Origin: Prevotellaceae bacterium | GTDB lineage: Bacteria; Bacteroidota; Bacteroidia; Bacteroidales; UBA932 | Length of the DNA stretch: 19,299 nt | NCBI GenBank assembly: GCA_031284065.1 | Contig: JAITAP010000071.1 | Coordinates: 1-19,299 of the forward strand | Direction of reading: 5' to 3' | Shown here: positions 1-7,919 of the stretch, in pieces | Numbering within the stretch: position 1 is the first letter of the stretch | Layout of the letters: each line of letters starts with the position of its first letter | The notes under the pieces: generated by a model | Seen by the model: only the letters and a program-made list of their open reading frames with translations | What the model was told of the DNA's origin: nothing | Database searches by the model: none | Position numbers and translations under genes: made by a program

Positions 1-2
1 GC

Positions 3-104
3 TATAGCCGGTTGAGCCTCACCCTGTGCACCGCAGGCATACTGCTCGTTGGCTTGCTAAGCGGCATTTACGAGTACGTTGGGGGAATTAGCTTCGGGGT
101 GTAA
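3..104 (+). CDS. C-terminal end of a membrane protein, probably NADH-quinone oxidoreductase subunit N (partial)
   Basis: The reading frame is open from the window edge to a TAA at 102-104 and gives 33 residues ending GIYEYVGGISFGV. The visible part is one hydrophobic helix (roughly CTAGILLVGLLSGIY) and a short tail. This looks like the last transmembrane helix of Bacteroidota NuoN, the antiporter-like membrane subunit of respiratory complex I, whose C termini I recall as similar. The family call is inference from a very short piece; another multi-spanning membrane protein cannot be excluded. No terminator with a T-run follows it. Confidence 0.45.
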   Translation, partial: YSRLSLTLCTAGILLVGLLSGIYEYVGGISFGV

Positions 105-174
105 GCTTGCGCACGCCCGACGGATTCTGCGAAGCATTACGCAAGAAATTATAAAGTAGGCGATAAGCAGGGTT

Positions 175-849
175 ATGATGGAAGAGCTAACCTTAGAAGA
201 CATAAATGCCCGGTTTAACGCGGAGTTGCAGCGGCAAATAGACGGAACGCTGCCCCAAGGGTATATGTATAGCTTGGGAGCGCCGGGTACAATGCTTCAA
301 TCCATAGGCATGTCTTGTTCCCCTATTGAGTTGAAATCTGAAAAATTAAAAGAGAAGTCAAGTGATCCCAACCATCTCTATGATATTTCGGAAGTAAAAG
401 ACTTGCCCAAAGCCATAAATAATCCGTTAGCTGCATTTACTTATGGCGATAGCGCTAAGGCCGTAAACCTGATAGTAGAGATAGAGCATCAGGGGAAAAA
501 TTTTTTGGTGGGTATTTCTCTTAATCCAACTGTAAAAGGAGAAAAGTTGAACATCAATGATATTCGCAATGTTTTTCCAAAAGATACGCACGAGTGAGTG
601 AACTGGATAAATCAAGGAAAGGGGCTGTACTATAACATAAAAAAAGTTCTGAATCTTCTTGACCAACAGCGAATCAATCCCGCTGAGGTGGCTTTCGGCT
701 TTCCTGAAAAAAATCAGGTGCAACAAGAAAAATCAAAACTTTCAGAGCTCGCATTGAACTCCGCTACAAATGTAGTGAAAAATTTCCAAAATCCAAAAGC
801 TCCGGAGGAAAAAACCGAAAAAATCACTACTGACCGGGTAAATTCCTGA
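175..849 (+). pseudogene. Orphan polyvalent-protein C-terminal (MuF-C-like) domain gene, interrupted by an in-frame TGA
   Basis: Two open stretches in one frame (175-597 and 598-849) are separated only by a TGA at 595-597, so the intact product would be 224 codons. The first part carries FNAELQRQIDGTLPQG, YMYSLGAPG, a DLPKAINNPLAAF segment and FVGISLNP-like strands (here FLVGISLNPT); the second continues with NWINQGKGLYY and SATNVVKNFQNPK. I recognise this order from a domain found at the C terminus of large polyvalent proteins of phages and conjugative elements (MuF C-terminal type); its biochemical role is uncertain. Relatives seem to read ...E-W-x-NWI here, so TGG to TGA is the simplest explanation. 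A TAG at 157-159 blocks upstream extension, so it is a stand-alone gene rather than the tail of a large one. No other phage or conjugation gene is nearby. The tail converges on trmH with a 30-base gap. Confidence 0.6.
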
Positions 850-879
850 AGGGACGACACTCTGGGAGCGGCTCAAAAT

Positions 880-1407
880 TCAAAATTTCCTGCATACTTC
901 CCACAACACTACTCCCATGCTGACCGAAACGTTGAGCGAATGTTTTGTGCCGCGCTGCGGGATTTCGAGGCAGCGGTCGCAGACATCCACCACCTCCTGA
1001 GCAACGCCGCGTACTTCGTTGCCAAAGACGAGGGCGCAGGGCTTTCCGGCATCGGGAACAAAGCGGTTGAGCGTAACGCTTGCTTCGGTTTGCTCCACCG
1101 CCACCAGCTCGTACCCTTCGGCGCGGAGCTGCTCCACCGCCTGCATGGTGGTGGGGAAGCGTCGCCACGCGACGGCGTTCTCAGCGCCCAGCGCCGCCTT
1201 GTGGATTTCTGCGTCGGGGGGCGCGGCGCAAATGCCGCAGAGCGCAACCTCGCGAATCGCAAAGGCGTCGGCGGTGCGAAAGGCTGCGCCAATGTTGTGC
1301 CGGCTACGGAGGTTGTCGAGCACCAGAGCCACAGGACGCTTCTCCTGCCGGCGGAACTCGTCAACGCTCACGCGCCCCAATTCCTCGTTAAGCAGCTTGC
1401 GTGGCAT
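880..1407 (-). CDS. TrmH/SpoU-family RNA 2'-O-methyltransferase
   Basis: A 175-residue SPOUT (trefoil-knot) methyltransferase that would transfer a methyl group from S-adenosylmethionine to a ribose 2'-OH in tRNA or rRNA in the cytoplasm. The three SpoU motifs are in order: motif 1 as NLRSRHNIGAAFRTADAF at residues 32-49, with Arg44 the expected catalytic arginine; motif 2 as ALVFGNEVRGV at 125-135; motif 3 as EIPQRGTKHSLNVSVS at 148-163. The length fits short TrmH-like proteins without an extra N-terminal substrate-binding domain. The ATG at 1405-1407 lies 5 bases after the stop of the DUF4831 gene, so it is probably the last gene of an nnr-DUF4831-trmH transcript. The exact RNA target cannot be read from sequence. 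Confidence 0.9.
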   Translation of the reverse strand: MPRKLLNEELGRVSVDEFRRQEKRPVALVLDNLRSRHNIGAAFRTADAFAIREVALCGICAAPPDAEIHKAALGAENAVAWRRFPTTMQAVEQLRAEGYELVAVEQTEASVTLNRFVPDAGKPCALVFGNEVRGVAQEVVDVCDRCLEIPQRGTKHSLNVSVSMGVVLWEVCRKF

Positions 1408-1412
1408 GGGCT

Positions 1413-2597
1413 CTACTCGTTGCTAAGATACTCCGCACGTACGCTCACAATTTTTCCGTTTTGGTATATCCAAAACCGACCGCGCTGTAGCTCTTCCTTT
1501 TCGTCGAGCAGACGCGCCTGCGCCATGTCGGGCAGGCGCACCCTGAAGGCGCTACTGTCTTCCGCCGCAGGCGATACATTGGCGGTAGCGTACTTGTCTT
1601 CGGGGCGTAGCTCCAGCGTTATCGTGCGTCCCTGCCCGTCGGGAGGCTGCACGCCCAAGTCGGCGGAGAATTTAAAGACGGCGTAGCTTGTCTGCGACGG
1701 GACGGGCGCAACGTCGTAGGTGTAGGTAGCCTCCTGCTTTACCATTTTCCCGACGAACAGCGCGAGGTGCTCGCTTTCCATTTTATTTATTTCGCGCAAC
1801 GCTACCTTTAGCCCGTCGTTGCTGGAAAATGCAATATCCACATCGCCGGTAACGAGCTCGTACTTGCGCTTGCGCAGGTTGAAAATAAACTGTGCTACCT
1901 CCGAAGCGCGTTCCTCCTGAGTTTTGGCCTGCTGCGAAATGTGCACGGGTGGCTCGGCGACTGCCACCTCATCCACCTCCTCTTCTGCCCCTGCGGAGTT
2001 GTCGGCAACCTTTTTGGGCGACGATTTTGGCTTTACGTCCCGAAACATTGCATCAATAGCCATGATGGTAAAAGGTTGCCAATCGGTATCTCCGAAGCCG
2101 ACGCTACCTGCAACGACATTCGTACCGCGTCCGAAGTTTTCGGGCAGCAGCATAAGCCCGTCTTTGCTCATCTTTAAAAAATTGAACTTCGTATTGCCTG
2201 CCGGACGCACCATGTAGAAATGATGCTCATCAGCCTCGATGTACGAGGCAAGCGTTGCGCTATTGAGGTGGTAGCGCGTGCTGTTGGCCTTTTGTATGCC
2301 GGTAATGCCCAAATATTTTTCGGCGTACGCCGCGTAAGGCCCGGCGCTAAAAATACGCCGCTCCACCGTTACCGTCAGGCGCAGCACGGTGCGCGGAAGC
2401 GCGTACACAAAGCAGCCCGAATCTACCCGCTGCACCTTGTCCATGCTTTGCACCCGCAGCACAGCTTTTGGACGCTCTTCATCATCGCTTTTCTTTTTAC
2501 GCTGCGCAAACGTCGGCGAGTAAAGGAAAGCCAATGCCAGCGGGATAGCCAGATACTTACTCATTTTCATTTTTGCAAAAAATTTGTTCACTACCAT
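1413..2597 (-). CDS. DUF4831 family exported protein, function unknown
   Basis: A 394-codon reading frame with an N-terminal export signal (KYLAIPLALAFLYSPTFAQ) and no lipobox. The early segment YALPRTVLRLTVTVERR followed by GPYAAYAEKYLGI is characteristic of the Bacteroidota DUF4831 family, which has no established function. A charged, low-complexity insert (EEEVDEVAVAEPP, about residues 200-220) precedes a more ordered C-terminal half. Three starts are possible: ATG at 2597, or the two ATGs whose first bases are 2570 and 2564; the later ones give a signal peptide of more usual length. It starts 9 bases after nnr and ends 5 bases before trmH, so it is probably co-transcribed with these. The conserved neighbourhood does not reveal its role. 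Confidence 0.8.
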   Translation of the reverse strand: MVVNKFFAKMKMSKYLAIPLALAFLYSPTFAQRKKKSDDEERPKAVLRVQSMDKVQRVDSGCFVYALPRTVLRLTVTVERRIFSAGPYAAYAEKYLGITGIQKANSTRYHLNSATLASYIEADEHHFYMVRPAGNTKFNFLKMSKDGLMLLPENFGRGTNVVAGSVGFGDTDWQPFTIMAIDAMFRDVKPKSSPKKVADNSAGAEEEVDEVAVAEPPVHISQQAKTQEERASEVAQFIFNLRKRKYELVTGDVDIAFSSNDGLKVALREINKMESEHLALFVGKMVKQEATYTYDVAPVPSQTSYAVFKFSADLGVQPPDGQGRTITLELRPEDKYATANVSPAAEDSSAFRVRLPDMAQARLLDEKEELQRGRFWIYQNGKIVSVRAEYLSNE

Positions 2598-2606
2598 ATT
2601 AATTAT

Positions 2607-4112
2607 TTAGAATTCGTACAAGTGTTCTATAATATCCGTTGCCGTTATAAAGCTTTGCGAGGTTTGCGCTGCGGCGGCGTCGCCCGCCGCGCCGTGCATG
2701 TAAACGCCGAGCATGGCTGCCTGTTCGGGAGCGTAACCCTGCCCCAGCAACGCCAGAATTACGCCGGTGAGCACGTCGCCGCTACCGGCAGTGGCCATGC
2801 CTGCATTGCCCGACGAGTTGAAGCAAATTGTGCCGTCGGGCAGCGCAACAGAGGTGTGCGCTCCTTTGAGCGCCACCACCAAGCGGCGTTCTCTTGCCAG
2901 CTGTCGCTGCCGGAGAAACTGCTCCTCGTCGCTTCCGCATGACCCGACTAACCGCTCAAACTCGCCAACGTGCGGCGTAATGACAGCGTTTTCGGGCAGC
3001 AAGTCAAGCAGCCGCTTGCTGTCGGCAATGATGTTGAGCGCGTCGGCGTCAACTACCGTACGCGCCGGCGGAGCGACGCGCAGCAACTCCTCCAGCGCAG
3101 CGCGGGTAGGGTGGCGGCGACCTGTTCCGCAGCCTGCGGCAACGGCGCTGTAGCGGCTCACGTCCACGCGCTCAAGGCTCGTAATGCAGCGCTCATCATC
3201 ATCAATGCTGAGCACAGCCTCCGGCACGGCAACCTGCATGATGGCTGCGCCGCACGCGGGCACGTGCGCCGTGAGCAGGCCTGCGCCGGCGTGGTAGCAC
3301 GCGCGGGCAGCCAGCACGGCCGCTCCCATCATGCCCTGCGAACCCGCCACGAGCAGGCAGCGACCGTAGCTGCCCTTGTGCGAAAATTTTTTGCGAGGCT
3401 TTACCAGCCGCAGCGCGTCAGCCTGCGTAAAGTAGCGGTACGGCGACGCGACCTTGCCGATAGCGTCGGGGTGCAGCCCAATGTCGAGCACGCGCAGCGT
3501 ACCGGCAAGCTCCCCCAGCGCGGGGAGCATCATGGAGAGCTTGGGCGCGTTGAGCGTAAAGGTATAGTGCGCCTGCACTACTGCGCTTTCATCTTCTACT
3601 GAGCCGCCGTCGGACGGCAGACCCGACGGAATGTCTATTGCCAGCACGCAGCAACCGCTACCGTTGATGTGCTGCACCAGCTTCCGCTCATAGCCCGCAA
3701 GCGGACGGTTAAGCCCCGTGCCGAACAGCGCATCCACCAACAGATGGTCGGCGTGGAGCGCAGGCAAGCTGTCCGCGCTCACCTGCTCGCACAGCGCCGC
3801 TTGGCGTTGCTTCACCTGCTCGTAAAAATATGCCGCCTCCGCGCACAGCTCCTGTGGCGGGTAGCACAGCAACACGCGCAGGCGGTACGCCGCGTTATCC
3901 GCAAGCCAAAGCGCAAGCGCAAGCCCGTCGCCGCCATTCTTACCCTTACCGCAAACAATGTCCACGTGCCTGTGCTGCGGAAATTGCTGCGAGAGCGCAC
4001 GCGCCAAAACCGTCCCCACGCGACCTGCCAGCCCCTCCGGAGAGACAGGCTCGTGGGCTATGGTGTAGCTATCTACAAGTTGAATATCAGATGAATTAAT
4101 TATTTTCAGCAT
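2607..4112 (-). CDS. nnr: Bifunctional NAD(P)H-hydrate repair enzyme (epimerase and ADP-dependent dehydratase)
   Basis: A 501-residue fusion of a YjeF N-terminal epimerase and a YjeF C-terminal dehydratase, which together convert damaged NAD(P)H hydrates back to NAD(P)H. The N-terminal half has the phosphate-binding loop GKGKNGGDG (residues 55-63), VDALFGTGL (126-134) and AIDIPSGL (158-165). The C-terminal half has HKGSYGRCLLVAGS (245-258), TPHVGEFERL (379-388) and the signature AGSGDVLTG (442-450), with Asp446 the expected catalytic residue. The length is normal for the bifunctional form. Two epimerase motifs deviate from the usual form: GNNGGDG reads GKNGGDG, and the usual LMERA reads LAGRV. 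It is the first gene of a leftward set with DUF4831 and trmH and starts divergently from the POT transporter. Confidence 0.93.
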   Translation of the reverse strand: MLKIINSSDIQLVDSYTIAHEPVSPEGLAGRVGTVLARALSQQFPQHRHVDIVCGKGKNGGDGLALALWLADNAAYRLRVLLCYPPQELCAEAAYFYEQVKQRQAALCEQVSADSLPALHADHLLVDALFGTGLNRPLAGYERKLVQHINGSGCCVLAIDIPSGLPSDGGSVEDESAVVQAHYTFTLNAPKLSMMLPALGELAGTLRVLDIGLHPDAIGKVASPYRYFTQADALRLVKPRKKFSHKGSYGRCLLVAGSQGMMGAAVLAARACYHAGAGLLTAHVPACGAAIMQVAVPEAVLSIDDDERCITSLERVDVSRYSAVAAGCGTGRRHPTRAALEELLRVAPPARTVVDADALNIIADSKRLLDLLPENAVITPHVGEFERLVGSCGSDEEQFLRQRQLARERRLVVALKGAHTSVALPDGTICFNSSGNAGMATAGSGDVLTGVILALLGQGYAPEQAAMLGVYMHGAAGDAAAAQTSQSFITATDIIEHLYEF

Positions 4113-4148
4113 AAATTTATGCCCTTGTCCGGCGTTGGTTTGCCCATT

Positions 4149-4174
4149 TTTTTTACCTTTGCAAAGGTAAAAAA
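4149..4174. promoter_or_regulatory. Perfect 26-bp palindrome with divergent -7 elements between nnr and the POT transporter
   Basis: The DNA reads TTTTACCTTTG followed by its exact reverse complement, extended by A/T pairs to 26 bp. It contains the Bacteroidota -7 consensus TAnnTTTG as TACCTTTG on the plus strand (4154-4161) and as its mirror on the minus strand (4162-4169). On the plus strand a TTG at 4135-4137 lies 16 bases upstream, somewhat shorter than the usual 19-21; on the minus strand I see no well-placed -33 element. The site is about 66 bases from the POT start and 50 bases from the nnr start, so it could serve both. Whether the symmetry also binds a regulator is inference. Confidence 0.55.
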
Positions 4175-4227
4175 TAAAAATAATTTACACCCTAAGCAAT
4201 TTACAAATTATCAAAACTAAAAAATCT

Positions 4228-6225
4228 ATGTTCAAGAATCATCCCAAGGGGCTGTTGGTATTAGCCCTGACCAACATGGGCGAGCGGTTTGGCTACTACA
4301 CCATGCTGGCAATTTTGACCCTTTACATGCAGGCAAAGTTCGGGCTTTCCTCGTCGGCAACAAGCCTTATCTACGGAACTTTTCTGGGTCTGGTTTACTT
4401 TTTGCCGCTGGTAGGCGGATTTGTTGCCGACAAAGCGCTGGGCTACGGAAAAACAATCCTGCTGGGCGTATTCGTCATGTTTGCCGGCTACCTGCTGCTT
4501 GCCGCGCCAAGCCAGGCCGATGCCTCCGGAAAAGTCATGATGTACGGCGCGTTGGCTCTGATTGCCTTGGGCACCGGCTTTTTTAAGGGAAACCTGCAAG
4601 TGCTGGTGGGCAACCTCTACGAGTCGAACCTCTACAAGGCAAGGCGCGATGTGGCCTTTTCCATTTTCTACATGTTCATCAACATTGGCGCATTCTTTGC
4701 CCCGGGCGTGGCAAACAGCATCAACAACGCTTTTTTGGCAAAGGATAAGTTCACCTACGACGCCTCCATTGCAAAAAGCTACGTGGCGCTCAACGACAGG
4801 GTGGTTGACGAGGCGGAGTTCACCGCAGGCGTGTTTACCGGCGTTTCCGGCGCGCTAACCGCAGAGGACAGCGCCAGCGTAGTCAAAAAAGCGAAGAGGA
4901 AAGAGGGCGTTATCTTTCCGAGCGACAAGCAGGAGTACATTTTCAGGCTGAAAGCCGCCGGGCTGCACCAGCTGACCATGTCGGGAAAGCTTGAGGGCAA
5001 CGACTCGCTGCAAGTTTCCTTAGAAGATTACGCGCTGCTCAACAGCCGGCGCCCCGACGATGCGGCGAAAGGCGCTGCCGTGAGGGAACGAATAGAGCGC
5101 ACCACCGTTGACCCCGCCATATTTAGCAGCGGCGAAAACTCCCAAGACTTTGCCACCGCTTTTGGGGCGTACTACGTATCCAACGCGCTGAGCAAGTCGT
5201 ACAGCTTGGCCTTTGCCGTAGCGTGCATTAGCCTGTTGATTTCGGTGTTGATATTTTTGCTGTTCAAAAAAACGTGGAAGCCCGTTGACAAGACGCACCG
5301 GCAGCAGCTCACGGAGGCCGCAAGGACCGGCAAAAAGGACGAGCAGCTCCTCATCCTCTCGCCCGCAGAAATAAGGGAGCGAATCATTGCGCTATTCCTC
5401 GTATTTTTTGTGGTGATATTCTTTTGGATGTCGTTCCACCAGAACGGGCTTTGCATGACCTACTTTGCCCGCGACTACACGCAAAGCCGCATTTCGCCCG
5501 TGCTCAACATGGCGTTTTCGCTGTTGGCAATCATTCCGTTTATCGTGTTCGTGTACGGCATTTACCTCTCCACCATAGGGCTGTTTGGGGGAAAGCGCAA
5601 CGCAAAGGCGGGCATAGCGCTCATTCTGCTGGGCATTGCAGGGCTGTGCGCGGACTACTTTATTGACGTAAGGAGCGTCGTTGACTCGCTTGGCAGCATG
5701 GTTACCATAACGCCGCAAATTTTCCAGCAGTTCAACCCGCTGTTCATCATCCTCCTCACGCCGCTCTCCGTAGGGCTGTTCACCTACCTCGCGGGCAAGT
5801 CCAAAGAGCCGTCCGCGCCGCGCAAGATTGGGTACGGAATGTTTTTGGCAGCCATCGGGTTTGTCATCCTGCTGGTAGCCTCCATTGGGCTTCCCGCGCC
5901 GGCCGACGTTAACGGCGTTTCGGACACGCTGGTTTCACCCGGATGGCTCATCGGCACTTACCTTGTGCTCACCCTTGCGGAGCTGTTCCTAAGCCCTATG
6001 GGCATTTCGTTCGTATCGAAAGTTGCGCCCCCGCAGTACAAGGGCATGATGCAGGGCGGATGGTTTGCCTCTACCGCCATCGGCAACCTGCTGGTGGGCG
6101 TGCTCGGCGCGTTTTGGGACAAGCTTCCCCTTGTGGCCTTTTGGGGCGTGCTCATCATTTGCTGCCTGCTCTCGGCGCTGTTCATATTCTCCATTATGAA
6201 AAGGCTGGAAAAGGCAACGAATTAG
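4228..6225 (+). CDS. POT/PTR2-family proton-coupled oligopeptide transporter
   Basis: A 665-residue inner-membrane MFS protein expected to import di- and tripeptides with protons. Family motifs are MGERFGYYTM (residues 17-26), FFKGNLQVLVGNLYE (118-132) and FYMFINIGAFFAPG (147-160). The first Glu of the ExxERFxYY motif is Asn16 here. About 150 mostly polar residues (roughly 165-315) separate the fifth hydrophobic segment from the next (SLAFAVACISLLISVLIF); if the family topology holds, this is a periplasmic insert. The protein is therefore longer than typical bacterial POT proteins of about 500 residues. The start follows an A-rich leader without a Shine-Dalgarno site, normal for this phylum. 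It is monocistronic: a palindromic promoter upstream and an intrinsic terminator 28 bases after its stop. Confidence 0.93.
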   Translation: MFKNHPKGLLVLALTNMGERFGYYTMLAILTLYMQAKFGLSSSATSLIYGTFLGLVYFLPLVGGFVADKALGYGKTILLGVFVMFAGYLLLAAPSQADASGKVMMYGALALIALGTGFFKGNLQVLVGNLYESNLYKARRDVAFSIFYMFINIGAFFAPGVANSINNAFLAKDKFTYDASIAKSYVALNDRVVDEAEFTAGVFTGVSGALTAEDSASVVKKAKRKEGVIFPSDKQEYIFRLKAAGLHQLTMSGKLEGNDSLQVSLEDYALLNSRRPDDAAKGAAVRERIERTTVDPAIFSSGENSQDFATAFGAYYVSNALSKSYSLAFAVACISLLISVLIFLLFKKTWKPVDKTHRQQLTEAARTGKKDEQLLILSPAEIRERIIALFLVFFVVIFFWMSFHQNGLCMTYFARDYTQSRISPVLNMAFSLLAIIPFIVFVYGIYLSTIGLFGGKRNAKAGIALILLGIAGLCADYFIDVRSVVDSLGSMVTITPQIFQQFNPLFIILLTPLSVGLFTYLAGKSKEPSAPRKIGYGMFLAAIGFVILLVASIGLPAPADVNGVSDTLVSPGWLIGTYLVLTLAELFLSPMGISFVSKVAPPQYKGMMQGGWFASTAIGNLLVGVLGAFWDKLPLVAFWGVLIICCLLSALFIFSIMKRLEKATN

Positions 6226-6253
6226 CTGCGAATCGCGAAAGATAAGCTGTGGC

Positions 6254-6300
6254 AAACAACCTCCACCGCTGCACAAGCGCAGTGGTGGAGGTTGTTTTTT
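6254..6300 (+). terminator. Intrinsic terminator of the POT transporter gene
   Basis: The left arm at 6254-6271 pairs with 6280-6297 over 18 positions with one G-T pair, around an 8-base loop (CACAAGCG). The right arm ends in T's and runs directly into a T-tract at 6295-6300. On the opposite strand there is only a three-base T-run, so it should act mainly on the rightward transcript, although the hairpin could also hinder read-through from the converging symporter gene. Confidence 0.9.
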
Positions 6301-6377
6301 GCTACTCTCTTACATGGCTTCCAATAAATACTTGCAAGAGGTGATGACGAACAGCGGCTTTGCGTCTTCTCATTCCG

Positions 6378-7847
6378 TCAGGAATGTGCCGCTGCGTGGA
6401 GGCGCTTCCGTCGCAGCAAGAGTAGCCCTGCAAACGTAAGCAAGCCGTTAATGATAAGCAGCTCAAAGCCTATTTCGTAGCCGTTGAGCAGCACGGGGGA
6501 GAGCGCGCTCAGCGCAAACGAAAGGATGGGCGAGGCAATGGCGACCAGCGGCACCCACCTGTCGCGCACCTGCATTTTGGTAAACAGGCCAAAGGCAAAC
6601 AAGCCCAGCAGCGGCCCGTAGGTGTAGCTCGCCACCTTGTACACCGTGTTGATAATGCTTTCGGAGTAAAAAAACCTGAACACCAGAATGAGGAGCAGAA
6701 ACACGGCGCACATGCCTGCATGTACCCAGCGGCGCTTGCGGCGCAGGCGAGGGTCGTCGTCCTTCACCTCCAGAATATCGATGGTGAAAGAGGTTGTGAG
6801 CGCGGCCATGGCGCTGTCGGCGCTGGAGTACGCCGCCGCAATAACGCCAACAATGAACAGCACGCCCACCAGCGGGTGCAGAAAGCCGCCTGCGGCAATG
6901 TACGGGAAAATTTCGTCGGGCTTGCCCGGCATTACCAGACCGTTGCGCGCAATGAACGCGTAGAAGAGCGCCCCAAGCACAAGGAACAGCAGGTTGACCG
7001 GCAAAAACGCCAGCCCGTACGTGCGCATGTTGCGCTGCGCGTCGCGCAGATTTTTGCAGCTCAGGTTTTTTTGCATCATGTCCTGATCCATGCCCGTCAT
7101 GGTGATGGTGGTGAATACGCCCGCCAAGAATTGCTTGAAAAAGTAGCGCGTGTCGTCGGGGTTGTCGAAAAAGAACGCGCGCGACAGCTCGCTCTCCCGC
7201 ACCAGCGCCCACACGCCCTCCGGCGACAAGCCCATTTTTTGCGACAGCCCCGCCATGCAGAGCAGCAGCGTGGAGAGCAGCGCAAACGTTTGTAGCGTAT
7301 CCGTCCAGATAATGGTTTTTACGCCGCCCTTGTGCGTGTACAGAAAAATCAGCCCGATGGTAAAGAATACGTTCACCACAAAGGGAACACCGAGCTTGTC
7401 AAACACCAGCGCTTGCAGCACAATGGCTACCACCAGCAGGCGGATTGCCGAGCCGAGCAAGCGGGAGAGGAGAAAAAACGAGGCGCCGGTTTTGTAGCTG
7501 TAACGCCCAAACCGCCTGTGCAGGTAAGCGTATATGGAGGTAAGCCCCAGGCTGTAGTAGAGCGGGAGCAGCACCTGCGCCACCACCACGTAGCCCACCA
7601 CAAAGCCCAGCGCCATTTGTATGTAGGAAAACTGGCTTGCCCCCACCATGCCCGGCACCGAAATGAACGTTACCCCCGAAATGCTCGACCCTATCATGCC
7701 AAAGGCAATGACGTACCACGCCGTTTTGCGGTTGCCAAGGTAGAACGAATCTGCCTGCACGCGCCGCGTGGTGAGCCACGAAATGAGCACCAGAATGGCA
7801 AAGTAAGCGCCTACAACGCCCAGAATTACGTAGGGAGAATTAAGCAT
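6378..7847 (-). CDS. Sodium:solute symporter (SSS/SSF family)
   Basis: A multi-spanning inner-membrane protein with about 13 hydrophobic segments. The N-terminal part has the SSF-type run DSFYLGNRKTAWYVIAFGM and GSSISGVTFISVPGM, followed by YLHRRFGRYSYK; the middle has IIWTDTLQTF and the later AAYSSADSAMAALTTSF segment, all typical of Na+-coupled symporters. The substrate cannot be assigned; Bacteroidota members are often annotated for sugars, sialic acid or other small carbon compounds. I prefer the ATG at 7845-7847 (MLNSPYVILG) because the eight residues added by the ATG at 7871 are polar and unlike family starts, but the longer form is possible. It converges on the POT gene and stands alone, with a promoter-like motif just upstream. 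Confidence 0.9.
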   Translation of the reverse strand: MLNSPYVILGVVGAYFAILVLISWLTTRRVQADSFYLGNRKTAWYVIAFGMIGSSISGVTFISVPGMVGASQFSYIQMALGFVVGYVVVAQVLLPLYYSLGLTSIYAYLHRRFGRYSYKTGASFFLLSRLLGSAIRLLVVAIVLQALVFDKLGVPFVVNVFFTIGLIFLYTHKGGVKTIIWTDTLQTFALLSTLLLCMAGLSQKMGLSPEGVWALVRESELSRAFFFDNPDDTRYFFKQFLAGVFTTITMTGMDQDMMQKNLSCKNLRDAQRNMRTYGLAFLPVNLLFLVLGALFYAFIARNGLVMPGKPDEIFPYIAAGGFLHPLVGVLFIVGVIAAAYSSADSAMAALTTSFTIDILEVKDDDPRLRRKRRWVHAGMCAVFLLLILVFRFFYSESIINTVYKVASYTYGPLLGLFAFGLFTKMQVRDRWVPLVAIASPILSFALSALSPVLLNGYEIGFELLIINGLLTFAGLLLLRRKRLHAAAHS

Positions 7848-7888
7848 TTGAATGTCAGATTTTATCAACACTTAGCGGTTAAACGCGG

Positions 7889-7919
7889 CAAAGATAACGC
7901 TTTTTCACCAAAGCGCCAA
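7889..7919 (-). promoter_or_regulatory. Promoter for the sodium:solute symporter
   Basis: On the minus strand TATCTTTG (7889-7896) matches the Bacteroidota -7 consensus TAnnTTTG exactly. A TTG (7917-7919) lies 20 bases upstream, the expected place for the -33 element. The -7 element is about 40 bases before the preferred symporter start. The same GGCAAAGATAACG string occurs upstream of the glycosidase genes at 18768-18780. Confidence 0.6.

Noticed and set aside
105..152. CTTGCG/CGCAAG dyad after the first partial gene as a terminator
   Set aside because: The stem is only six bases with a loop of about 28 and has no T-run.
595..597. TGA reassigned to tryptophan or selenocysteine
   Set aside because: TGA ends other genes here, including the same frame at 847-849 and trmH at 880-882, and no recoding hairpin is evident.
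427..726. 99-codon minus-strand frame opposite the interrupted orphan gene
   Set aside because: The plus-strand frame carries family-like motifs on both sides of the TGA; the minus frame shows none.
940..1686. 248-codon plus-strand frame across trmH and the DUF4831 gene
   Set aside because: It is antisense to two recognisable genes and shows no domain of its own; long antisense frames are expected in GC-rich coding DNA.
2970..3602. 210-codon plus-strand frame inside nnr
   Set aside because: It lies fully antisense to the conserved Nnr motifs and is rich in Arg, His and Ala without recognisable features.
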